From Oleiagrimonas soli (GTDB taxonomy: Bacteria > Pseudomonadota > Gammaproteobacteria > Xanthomonadales > Rhodanobacteraceae): DNA of 64,000 nucleotides. The notes under the pieces are model-generated. The model made no database searches. It was not told the DNA's origin and worked only from the letters and a program-made list of their open reading frames with translations. This document shows positions 43,569-51,197 of the stretch, piece by piece. Each line of letters starts with the position of its first letter. Positions within the stretch are counted from its first letter, which is position 1. The stretch spans positions 229,447 to 293,446 of the forward strand of contig NZ_KN196470.1 in the NCBI RefSeq assembly GCF_000761445.1, read 5' to 3'. Made by a program: the position numbers and the translations under genes.

Positions 43569-45121
43569 GCATCCACCTCCGGCGGTTCGGGCCGCGGCAG
43601 GGTCATGCGCAGCAGGCAGCCTCCGTGTGCCGTGGGCAGGGCTTCGACGCGGCCGCCGTGCGCGCCGATCAGTCCGCGACAGATCGACAGGCCCAGGCCG
43701 GTGCCGCGCGGTCCGCGGTCGCCGCGGGCCACGGAGTAGAACGTGTCGAAAATGCGCTCGCGTTCGGCCTCGGGAATACCGGGTCCGTGATCGGTCACGT
43801 CGATGCGCAGCTCGTCTTCGTCGGCCGCGACATGCACGTGGATCGGAGCCTCCGGCGGCGACACGTGCGCGGCGTTTTCGAGGATGTTGAACAGCGCCTG
43901 CTCGACCAGCGCCGGATGCACGTACAGCAGCACCGGCTCGCGCGGCAGCTGCGCGTCGATGCGCTGCTGCGGATGCAGGCGACGCAGGCGCTCGATGGCC
44001 GCGGCGGCGATCTCGGCAGCATCGATCCAGTCGCGGCGCAGGGTGAGTTCGCCGTGACCGAGGCGCGTCATGTCGAGCAGGTTCTGGATGTAGCGGTCCA
44101 GTCGCTCACCTTCCTCGACGATGGCGTCGAGCAGCTGGCGACGTTCCTCGGGTGGCAGCTGCGTTTCGTAGCTCGACAGCGTGCCGGCGGCGCCGATCAT
44201 CGACACCAGCGGCGAGCGCAGGTCGTGCGAGACCGACGACAGCAGGGCGTTGCGCAGGCGCTCGGTCTCGCCCTCCACGCGCGCTTTTTCCAACGCCTCG
44301 GCCAGCCGCGTGCGTTCCAGTGCTTGCGTGATCGTGCGCGCGAAGGCTTCGGCCAGATGGCGCTGGTCGCTGTCCGGCAGGTCGCGGCTCTCGGCGTCGA
44401 ACAGCGCCAGCACGCCGTGTCGCCGGGCATCGGCGTGCAGGGGAATCATCCAGGCATGGGCGCGTCCGGCGCGCTGGGTGCCGCGTCCGGCCGGGGCGGC
44501 CAGGCGGTCGCAGAAGTCGGCGGCGGCGAGATCGTACGGGTTCAGCGTCGGCGTGTGCGGAGCGGATGCGGCGACGCGCCAGGCGGACGGTTCGCCCTCG
44601 CGCACCAGCACCGCCGTCGTGGTCTGCAGGGCGCGCGCGGCGATTTCGACCGTGACGGCGTGCAGCGCGGCTTCGTCACGGTCGGCCGTCAGGCGCTGGC
44701 CCAGTTCCAGCAGCGCGCTGGCGCGCACCTGTGCGGCGCGCAGCGAAGCGACCTTGTCGGCCAGCTGCGTTGCCAGCCGGCTGCACACCAGCGCCACGAC
44801 CAGGAACAGGCCGACGGTCAGCACATCGTCGGCGGAGTCGATGGTGAAGGTGTAGCGCGGCGGCGTGAAGAAGAAGTTGTAGCCGAGGAAGCACAGCACC
44901 GCGGTGTAGACCGCCACGCGCATGCGCGTGCGCACGGCGACGGCAAGGACCGCGGTCAGGAAGATCAGCGCCAGGTTGGCGACGCTGAGGTAGCGGTCGG
45001 CGACGAAGGCGAGCACGAAGGCGAGCGCCGTCGCCAGCGTCGCATAGGCGTACGCGCCGAGACCGCTGCGTCGGCGGGACGGCAGCGGTTCGGTGACGGC
45101 GTCGGAAGCGTGGGCGCTCAT
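43565..45121 (-). CDS. kdpD: KdpD-like sensor histidine kinase lacking the N-terminal KdpD domain
   Basis: A 518-residue kinase (E. coli KdpD is about 894). Residues 22-122 contain the four-helix DUF4118 membrane domain, including the KdpD signature GYNFFFTPPRYTF. A GAF-like region spans 130-270. HisKA follows with His299 in SVSHDLRSPL, then HATPase_c with FNILENAAHVSP, DHGPGIP and GTGLGLSI. The roughly 370-residue cytoplasmic N-terminal sensor with its Walker motif and Usp domain is absent. The gene starts cleanly at its own ATG and the preceding 80 bases belong to the kup gap, so this is a short KdpD variant, not a truncated open frame. It pairs with the regulator downstream. Confidence 0.92.
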   Translation of the reverse strand: MSAHASDAVTEPLPSRRRSGLGAYAYATLATALAFVLAFVADRYLSVANLALIFLTAVLAVAVRTRMRVAVYTAVLCFLGYNFFFTPPRYTFTIDSADDVLTVGLFLVVALVCSRLATQLADKVASLRAAQVRASALLELGQRLTADRDEAALHAVTVEIAARALQTTTAVLVREGEPSAWRVAASAPHTPTLNPYDLAAADFCDRLAAPAGRGTQRAGRAHAWMIPLHADARRHGVLALFDAESRDLPDSDQRHLAEAFARTITQALERTRLAEALEKARVEGETERLRNALLSSVSHDLRSPLVSMIGAAGTLSSYETQLPPEERRQLLDAIVEEGERLDRYIQNLLDMTRLGHGELTLRRDWIDAAEIAAAAIERLRRLHPQQRIDAQLPREPVLLYVHPALVEQALFNILENAAHVSPPEAPIHVHVAADEDELRIDVTDHGPGIPEAERERIFDTFYSVARGDRGPRGTGLGLSICRGLIGAHGGRVEALPTAHGGCLLRMTLPRPEPPEVDA

Positions 45122-45201
45122 GCTTGGAGCGTAAGCCTAGTGCATCCGCGAGGCGACGGATATCGGTCTGCTGCACGCGTGAACCGGGCGTGGCGCACGG
45201 C

Positions 45202-47121
45202 TCAGATTTCCACGTGCGCGCCCAGCTCGATCAGGCGATTGCCGGGGATGCGGAAGAACGCCGTGGCGGTCATCGTATTGCGCGACAGGAATGCGAACAG
45301 GCGGTCGCGCCAGGTCGCCATGCCGCCGTCGTGGTCACCGGAGACGACGGTCTCGCGCGACAGGAAGAACGTGGTGTCCATCAGATCGAACGTCGCACCC
45401 ACGGCGCCGCATTGCAGCAGCGTGGCGGGAACGTCCGGGTCTTCGTCGAAACCGTAGCGCAGCTGCAGCCGGTACATGCCGTGACCGAGGTCGTGCAGGT
45501 CGATGCGCTCGTCGGCGTCGGCGCTGGGCGTGTCCAGCATCTCCACGGTCAGCAGCACGTTGCGTTCGTGCAGCACCTTGTTGTGCTTGAGGTTGTGCAG
45601 CATCGAATTGGGCACCTGCTCGGGGTCGGCGGTCATGAAGATCGCCGTGCCCGGCACCGTGCGCGGCGGATGTTCGGCCAGGCTCTGCAGGAACGGTGCC
45701 AGCGCCACGCCGCCCTGACGGATCGTGCGTGCGACCAGGGCGCGGCCGCGCCGCCAGGTCGTCATCAGCACGAACACGCACAGACCCAGCGCCAGCGGGA
45801 ACCAGCCGCCGCTGGCGATCTTCGTCGCGTTGGCGCTGAAGAAACCCAGATCGACGACCAGCAGTCCGGCGCCGACCAGCACGATCGTCGGCCAGCGCCA
45901 GCCCCAGCGGAATCGCGCGACCACCAGCGCCAGCAGGGTAGTGATGACCATGGTGCCGGTCACGGCGATGCCGTAGGCCGCGCCGAGGTTGTCCGAGGAA
46001 CGGAAGCCGATCACCGCGCCGACCACCAGCATCATCAGCATGCGATTGATCCACGGCACGTAGATCTGGCCGGACATGTTGCGCGACGTATGCACCACGC
46101 GCATGCGCGGCATGTAGCCCAACTGCATGGCTTCGCGCGTCATCGAGAACGCGCCGGAGATCACCGCCTGCGAAGCGATCACCGTGGCGATGGTGGCCAG
46201 CGCGATCATCGGGTACAGCAGCGCGCGCGGCACCAGATGGTAGAACGGGTTGGCGACGGTCTCCGGGTGCAGCATGACCAGCGCGCCCTGGCCGAAGTAG
46301 TTCAGCACCAGCGCTGGCAGTACCAGCGTGAACCATGCGCCCTGGATCGGGCGCTTGCCGAAGTGGCCCATGTCCGCATACAGCGCCTCGGTGCCGGTGA
46401 CGGCCAGCACCACCGCGCCCAGCGCGAAGAACGCCTGCATGCGGTTGTGCACGAAGAAGTCGACGGCGTAGACCGGCGACACCGCGCGCAGCACGCTCGG
46501 TTCCTGCACGATGCCGTACACGCCCAGCGCGGCCAGGCTCAGGAACCAGATCGCGCAGACCGGCCCGAACACCGCGCCGATGCGTTCGGTGCCGTGCTTC
46601 TGCAGGGCGAACAGCGTGACGATGACCAGCAGTGTGATCGGCACCACCCAATGCGCCAGGCTGGGCGCGGCGACTTCCAGTCCCTCGACCGCCGACAGCA
46701 CGGACATGGCCGGCGTGATGACGCCGTCGCCGTAGAACAGCGCTGCGCCGAACAAGCCCAGAATTGCGATCGTCGCCACCGTGCGCGGGCGGCTGCGCGC
46801 GCTGCGCTGCGCCAGGGCCATCAGGGCGACGATGCCGCCCTCGCCCTTGTTGTCGGCGCGCATGATGAACAACAAGTACTTCACCGACACCACCACGATC
46901 AGCGACCAGAAGATCAGACTCAGCGCGCCCAGCACATTCTGCGGCGCGGTCGCGATGCCCGGTTCGCCGAAGATTTCCTTGATCGTGTACAGCGGACTGG
47001 TGCCGATGTCGCCGTAGACCACGCCCACGGCGCCGAGCGCCAGCGCCGCCAAGCGCTTGTGGGAATCGGCGTGCAGGGCATGCGCGTCCGGGGCGGGCGT
47101 GCAATCGGTGGGCGAAGACAT
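45202..47121 (-). CDS. kup: Low-affinity potassium uptake protein Kup
   Basis: A 639-residue inner-membrane transporter, matching Kup length. The N-terminus carries the family signature VVYGDIGTSPLYTIKEIF, followed by LFGAALFYGDGVITPA and twelve predicted helices. A C-terminal cytoplasmic domain (about 455-639) holds TAIFMTADPEQVPNSMLHN and NTMTATAFF. Kup brings in K+ with H+. The gene is 80 bases upstream of the kdpD/kdpE-like pair on the same strand, which points to an operon in which the two-component system follows the transporter. Start at the ATG 47121 (MSSPTD). Confidence 0.95.
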   Translation of the reverse strand: MSSPTDCTPAPDAHALHADSHKRLAALALGAVGVVYGDIGTSPLYTIKEIFGEPGIATAPQNVLGALSLIFWSLIVVVSVKYLLFIMRADNKGEGGIVALMALAQRSARSRPRTVATIAILGLFGAALFYGDGVITPAMSVLSAVEGLEVAAPSLAHWVVPITLLVIVTLFALQKHGTERIGAVFGPVCAIWFLSLAALGVYGIVQEPSVLRAVSPVYAVDFFVHNRMQAFFALGAVVLAVTGTEALYADMGHFGKRPIQGAWFTLVLPALVLNYFGQGALVMLHPETVANPFYHLVPRALLYPMIALATIATVIASQAVISGAFSMTREAMQLGYMPRMRVVHTSRNMSGQIYVPWINRMLMMLVVGAVIGFRSSDNLGAAYGIAVTGTMVITTLLALVVARFRWGWRWPTIVLVGAGLLVVDLGFFSANATKIASGGWFPLALGLCVFVLMTTWRRGRALVARTIRQGGVALAPFLQSLAEHPPRTVPGTAIFMTADPEQVPNSMLHNLKHNKVLHERNVLLTVEMLDTPSADADERIDLHDLGHGMYRLQLRYGFDEDPDVPATLLQCGAVGATFDLMDTTFFLSRETVVSGDHDGGMATWRDRLFAFLSRNTMTATAFFRIPGNRLIELGAHVEI

Positions 47122-47351
47122 GGTGGGAATATCCGCAATGAACCGCTGCGTACGGTAGGCGTGCGGACGTAAAGCGCGGATTGCGGCGACAGGAGGCGGC
47201 GTAAAAGGCGCGTAAAAGTTTCGCACGATGCGCTGGTTGCCGGTGTGCCGTGCACGTGACGCGCGCAGTGTCGCGTCGTCGTCGAAAGCCGTGGCAAGGA
47301 GAGCTTTGCCGTGCGCGCGCAGCCTTTCGGTCGCGCGCGAGTCGTTGCGCG

Positions 47352-48383
47352 TCAGCGCTGCGCGTGCCGCGCGCGCTTGACCTCGTACATCGCGGCGTCG
47401 GCGCGGGCGAGTACGGATTCCGGATCCTCGACCTCGCGCGGTGCGACCACGACCTCGATGCTGGGACCGGCGTATTCGAGCACGACGGCGTCCAGATGGA
47501 AGCGGCCGCGCGTGGTTCGGCGCAGACGTTCGCGCAGACTGCTCAGCGCCTTGTCGACCTGCCTGGGCGGTACGCTCGACAGCACCACGAACTCGTCGCC
47601 GCCGATGCGCGCCACGAAATCGTCGCCGCGCAACGCGCGTCGCAGGCGTGCGCTCATGGCGCGCAGGAAGTGGTCGCCGGTGTCGTGGCCGTGGGTGTCG
47701 TTGATGTGCTTGAAGCGGTCCAGGTCGATGTAACCCACCAGCAGTTCCATCGACGCCGAGGAAGCGTCCTGACGCCGCCGCCGCATCTCGGCGAGCAGCG
47801 CACGGCGGTTGGGCAGGCGGGTGCCCTCGTCGGTGAGCGCGGTGGCGGACAGCAGGCGGTTGGCTTCGCGCAACTCGCGGATCAGACGTTCGCGTTCGAC
47901 CTGCTGCGCGATCAGGTGCGAGAACATGTCCAGCACCCTGTCCGCGCCTGTCGGCAGCGGTTTGCGTTCGTCGCTGGCCGCGCACAGCGTGCCGACAAGA
48001 GTGCCGTCCGGCGTGTGCACCGGCGTGCTGGCGTAGGTCATGATGCCGAGCGCTTTCGCGGCCGCCGAATCGGCCCAGATGGCCGGCACGTCGTCGGTGT
48101 GCCGAAGCCCCTCGTCCAGCGCGCGCTTGCACAGGGTGTCTTCCCATGCCACCGCGGTGCCTTCGGGAATCTGCAGGCTCGAGGTGTTGCGCGCGTAGAG
48201 AATGCGCTGCATGCCGGCCTGCAGATCGACGGTGGTCAGGTAGGTCGATTCCAGTCCGGTGACCGATTCCAGCAGTTCCAGCAGGGGCCGGACCAGATTC
48301 TCCAGCGAATCGGCCTGCGAGATGACGTCGGCGAGGCGGACAACGACTTCGGACGGGGCAAGTGCGGGATCGGTCGGGGACAT
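47352..48383 (-). CDS. GAF-GGDEF diguanylate cyclase
   Basis: A 343-residue soluble protein. GAF domain at about residues 10-165 (WEDTLCKRALDEG, DDVPAIWADSAAAKALGI, YASTPVH). GGDEF domain at about 178-343, with GTRLPNRRALL, the active site IGGDEF, and an upstream inhibitory RGDD motif (RxxD-x5-GGDEF). It makes cyclic di-GMP in response to a small ligand or redox cue bound by the GAF domain. It ends 230 bases upstream of kup on the same strand, so a functional tie between potassium uptake and cyclic di-GMP is possible but not shown. Start is the ATG at 48383. Confidence 0.93.
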   Translation of the reverse strand: MSPTDPALAPSEVVVRLADVISQADSLENLVRPLLELLESVTGLESTYLTTVDLQAGMQRILYARNTSSLQIPEGTAVAWEDTLCKRALDEGLRHTDDVPAIWADSAAAKALGIMTYASTPVHTPDGTLVGTLCAASDERKPLPTGADRVLDMFSHLIAQQVERERLIRELREANRLLSATALTDEGTRLPNRRALLAEMRRRRQDASSASMELLVGYIDLDRFKHINDTHGHDTGDHFLRAMSARLRRALRGDDFVARIGGDEFVVLSSVPPRQVDKALSSLRERLRRTTRGRFHLDAVVLEYAGPSIEVVVAPREVEDPESVLARADAAMYEVKRARHAQR

Positions 48384-48838
48384 GGCGAATCTGGGCGGCG
48401 GTCGATGCGGTCAGGTCTGTAGCGGGGTGCGAGACGCGGCACGCATGGGTTCAGCCGTGCGTGGACGGGTCGTTTTCATGCGCGTTCGGTATGCGCGGGC
48501 ATCGACGCACGTGATCGCAAGCATGATACGCGCAGCCATGCGGCCGATGCACATGCGCGAAGCGGGCAAGAAAGGCCGGGGCACCTGATTCCGAAGTCTG
48601 CGTCTGCGCACGCTGCCGCCGGCACGGCCATGGCTTCATCGCCGCGGAGCGCGGTGGGGAGACATGGCCGGACTCGTCCCAGCGGGGGCCGGCCACCGTG
48701 GCAGAAAGAGGGCGGATGCGGCGATCGGGTCGTCGCGTTGCCCCCGCCGTCCGGGGCGCGTTGCATGCTGTTGGACACCGCCGATCCGCAGGGCGCGCGC
48801 CACCTTTGCTTCCTACGGCACGCGTACGGCCGCGAAAC
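48384..48838. other. Intergenic region
   Basis: About 455 bases between the GAF-GGDEF gene and the end of the sulfotransferase-like gene. Base composition is GC-rich. I find no reading frame with a plausible protein, no tRNA and no clear terminator. It holds the promoter of the cyclase. Confidence 0.55.
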
Positions 48839-49555
48839 TCAGAGCGCGTAGGCGCGCAGTTTCTCGTAATGCGGCAGGGCGGCTTCGGTCAGGCGCGCGC
48901 TGTCGCCGTCGTGTTCGGGCAGCGGTCCTTCCGGTTCGTCGAAGCCGGTGGAGCGGTGCACCGCGCCGTACCAGTGCGACGCCCACACGCCGTCGGCGGG
49001 ATGGCCGCCGGCGGGCCAGTGCAGCATGCGTTCGCTGAAGCGGATGCCGAGCGCTTCGCACAGGGCGGTCAGCGTTTCGCGCGGGCGGGCGCGGATGTCG
49101 GCGCTGTCGACGACCCGCGGCGCGCGGCCGAGGCGGTCGGCTTCCTCGTCGAACAGTCGGACTTGCTGCACGAAGCCGAGATCGTCCAGGGTCGGCGCCT
49201 CGCGCTTGCGCACGTAACTGGCGATCACGCGCGCCGGATGACGGATCAGGAACACGTTCTCGCAGGCGCGCATGAAGTAGCGCGGAAAGCCGTCGATCAT
49301 GTGCAGCGTCATGTGCTTCTGGTAGTGCAGCGGTCGACCGTCCGGAATCGGCCCTTCGCAGGCCGCCGCCACCTTCGACGGGTCGGTTTCGCCCGCGGCG
49401 ATGACCGCATCGCGCATCGGATGATCGAGGCCGGTCGCCTTCAGATAGGCGGCGTAGAACGGCTCGTCCCAGACCGCGCAGTCCTCGCGCGCGCCGAAGC
49501 TGTACATCAGCGCGGTGGACAGATTGCGCGGGCCCGACCACATGGCGATTCTCAT
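48839..49555 (-). CDS. Sulfotransferase-like P-loop protein
   Basis: A 238-residue soluble protein. The N-terminal SGPRNLSTALMYSFG corresponds to the 5'-phosphosulfate-binding loop of sulfotransferases, and RHPARVIASYVRKRE to the 3'-phosphate site with its Arg and Ser. The text ENVFLIRHP and SADIRARPRETLTAL are also typical. It is shorter than most sulfotransferases (about 260-320 residues). The start overlaps the stop of the upstream aminotransferase gene by four bases (ATGA), so the two are co-translated. Whether it transfers sulfate or has another P-loop activity is not shown. Confidence 0.85.
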   Translation of the reverse strand: MRIAMWSGPRNLSTALMYSFGAREDCAVWDEPFYAAYLKATGLDHPMRDAVIAAGETDPSKVAAACEGPIPDGRPLHYQKHMTLHMIDGFPRYFMRACENVFLIRHPARVIASYVRKREAPTLDDLGFVQQVRLFDEEADRLGRAPRVVDSADIRARPRETLTALCEALGIRFSERMLHWPAGGHPADGVWASHWYGAVHRSTGFDEPEGPLPEHDGDSARLTEAALPHYEKLRAYAL

Positions 49556-50463
49556 GCGCCGCACTCCCGGGCGATGCGTTCCTTGTACAGCGCGCGGATG
49601 CGTTCGGTCACCGGACCCATGCCGCCGTTGCCGATGGGGCGGCCGTCGATGGCGCCGACCGGCGTCTGCGCGCCGAAGGTGCCGGTGAGGAAGGCCTCGT
49701 CGGCGCCGTAGGCGTCCACCAGCGAGTAGTTGCGCTGGTGCACGGGGATGCCGTGCTCGCGGCACAGCTCGATGACCTTGGCGCGGGTCACGCCGTTCAT
49801 GCAGTAGTCGCCGGTCGAGGTCCACACCTCGCCCTTGCGCACGATGAAGAAGTTGCAGGCGTTGGTGGTGTTGACGAAGCCGTGCACGTCCAGCATCAGC
49901 GCCTCGTCCGCGCCGGCCTTCTCGGCGGCGATGCAGGCGAGGATGCAGTTGAGCTTGGAGTGCGTGTTGAGCTTGGGGTCCTGCGTCATCGGCAGGCCGC
50001 GCACATGCGGCACCGTCGCCAGCCGCACCGGCCGTGGAATCGACGGCCGCGAATGCTCCATCAGGATCACCATCGTCGGCCCCGAGCGCGACAGCGACGG
50101 ATGCTGGAACGGATGCGTCTTCACCCCGCGCGTGACCATCAGCCGCGCGTGCACGTCGTCGTGCATGCCGTTGGCTTCGCGCAGGGATTCCAGCGCGGCG
50201 ACCACGCCCTCGCGATCCATGCCGATGTCCAGATCGAGCGCCTTCGCGCTCTCGAACAGGCGGTCCAGATGATCGTCGAGAAACGCCCAGCGCCCGTGAT
50301 ACAGACGCAGGCCTTCCCACACGCCGTCGCCCATCAGGAAACCGCTGTCGTAGACGCTGACCACGGCCTCGGCCTTGGGCACGATGCGACCGTTGACGTA
50401 GATCAGGATGTCCGCGTTGCGCGGATCGTCTTCGGCCTGGTGGGTGGTGACGGGTTCGGTCAT
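49552..50463 (-). CDS. Class IV aminotransferase (branched-chain/D-amino-acid aminotransferase-like)
   Basis: A 303-residue fold-type IV PLP enzyme. Motifs: VSVYDSGFLMGDGVWEGLRL near residue 37, RLMVTRGV, the PLP-lysine segment HSKLNCILA, then ADEALMLDVHGFVNTTNACN (substrate and cofactor phosphate binding) and FLTGTFGAQTPVGAIDG. The family includes IlvE, D-amino acid aminotransferase and ADC lyase; the NTTNACN text does not settle which. The ATG at 50463 gives the family N-terminus. The sulfotransferase-like gene overlaps its end by four bases, so both probably act in one pathway. Confidence 0.9.
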   Translation of the reverse strand: MTEPVTTHQAEDDPRNADILIYVNGRIVPKAEAVVSVYDSGFLMGDGVWEGLRLYHGRWAFLDDHLDRLFESAKALDLDIGMDREGVVAALESLREANGMHDDVHARLMVTRGVKTHPFQHPSLSRSGPTMVILMEHSRPSIPRPVRLATVPHVRGLPMTQDPKLNTHSKLNCILACIAAEKAGADEALMLDVHGFVNTTNACNFFIVRKGEVWTSTGDYCMNGVTRAKVIELCREHGIPVHQRNYSLVDAYGADEAFLTGTFGAQTPVGAIDGRPIGNGGMGPVTERIRALYKERIARECGA

Positions 50464-51126
50464 GCAACGGATTCCGGCAGGGCGAAGGGGGCATCCATCC
50501 GCAACGCCGCTACGGTAGCAAATTCGTCGCGCGGCGCGTGGCGCATTCGCTGCTCGCAGGCGGAGCGATCTTGCTCGGTTAAACTGATCGCACCCATTGT
50601 TTCGTCGCGACTGACATCGCGAAACCGCGCGTGATTCGAGTTCGCATTTCCCGGTGGCTATGCACAATGTTCGCGTCCGGGGCCCGACAAACTCGCAATG
50701 CCAACCAGCCGGCAACGCATCGGCAGGCTCGTCAGCGGTGCAGACAACCGCATAACTGCGTCGTAGGAAAGCAGTTGAGACCCCACTTTTGCCGCAACTT
50801 CCGTGTGCAGAAGCTGTCGCCAAACCGATTCTTGCTCGCTCTATAAGTTGTGCGGACATGCTCTAAGTGGCAAAGAGCCACATGGCGCGCTAGTTCGATC
50901 CGAGGTTGTCCCGTAGTGCACCGACGTAGATTGCGTATAGAGAACTAACTTCTCAATACGCGACATGAGTGCAGCAAGTGTTGGCATAGGTAATGAACCT
51001 GTGCGGGACATCCTTCGATGCCTTGTTAAAAGCATGCATTTGTGATCAAGCGATAGGGCGGGGGCTTCTAGGATCATTGTTTGTGCGGGCATTTCGCAAT
51101 ATTCAAATAAAGATGCTCGAAATGCC

Positions 51127-51155
51127 TTGACAGCAACCTCAGCTTGTGTACTTAT
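51127..51155 (+). promoter_or_regulatory. Predicted sigma-70 promoter for the RHS operon
   Basis: A perfect -35 box TTGACA (51127-51132) is followed after 17 bases by a weak -10 box ACTTAT (51150-51155). Transcription would begin about 35 bases before the first RHS start codon. The short inverted repeat ACCTTTGAAAGGT lies in the leader. Confidence 0.45.
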
Positions 51156-51182
51156 CGTGGTGGAAACCTTTGAAAGGTCTCA

Positions 51183-51197
51183 AGGGGAGGGGGGGGG
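51183..51197 (+). promoter_or_regulatory. Ribosome binding site with nine-G tract
   Basis: The sequence AGGGGA followed by nine consecutive G runs directly into the ATG at 51198. The Shine-Dalgarno-like AGGGGAGG is strong, but the G tract sits inside the spacer, so a change in tract length would alter spacing to the start codon. It is the longest homopolymer I noticed in the window. Confidence 0.6.

Larger units (their letters stand above)
50464..51197. other. Intergenic region at the left edge of the AT-rich island
   Basis: About 730 bases. GC-rich composition gives way near 50640 to AT-richer DNA that continues through the RHS genes. No gene is supported; small frames here lack ribosome binding sites and family features. 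It contains the predicted RHS promoter near 51127-51155 and a small hairpin, ACCTTTGAAAGGT, at 51166-51178. I see no tRNA or transposase remnant. Confidence 0.55.

Noticed and set aside
43565..45121. KdpD-like gene as a truncated pseudogene
   Set aside because: The frame starts at its own ATG, all kinase motifs are intact, and it is coupled to the regulator gene; a short KdpD form explains it better.
50631..50846. Possible small gene at the left edge of the island
   Set aside because: No ribosome binding site, no recognisable protein text and unsuitable composition.
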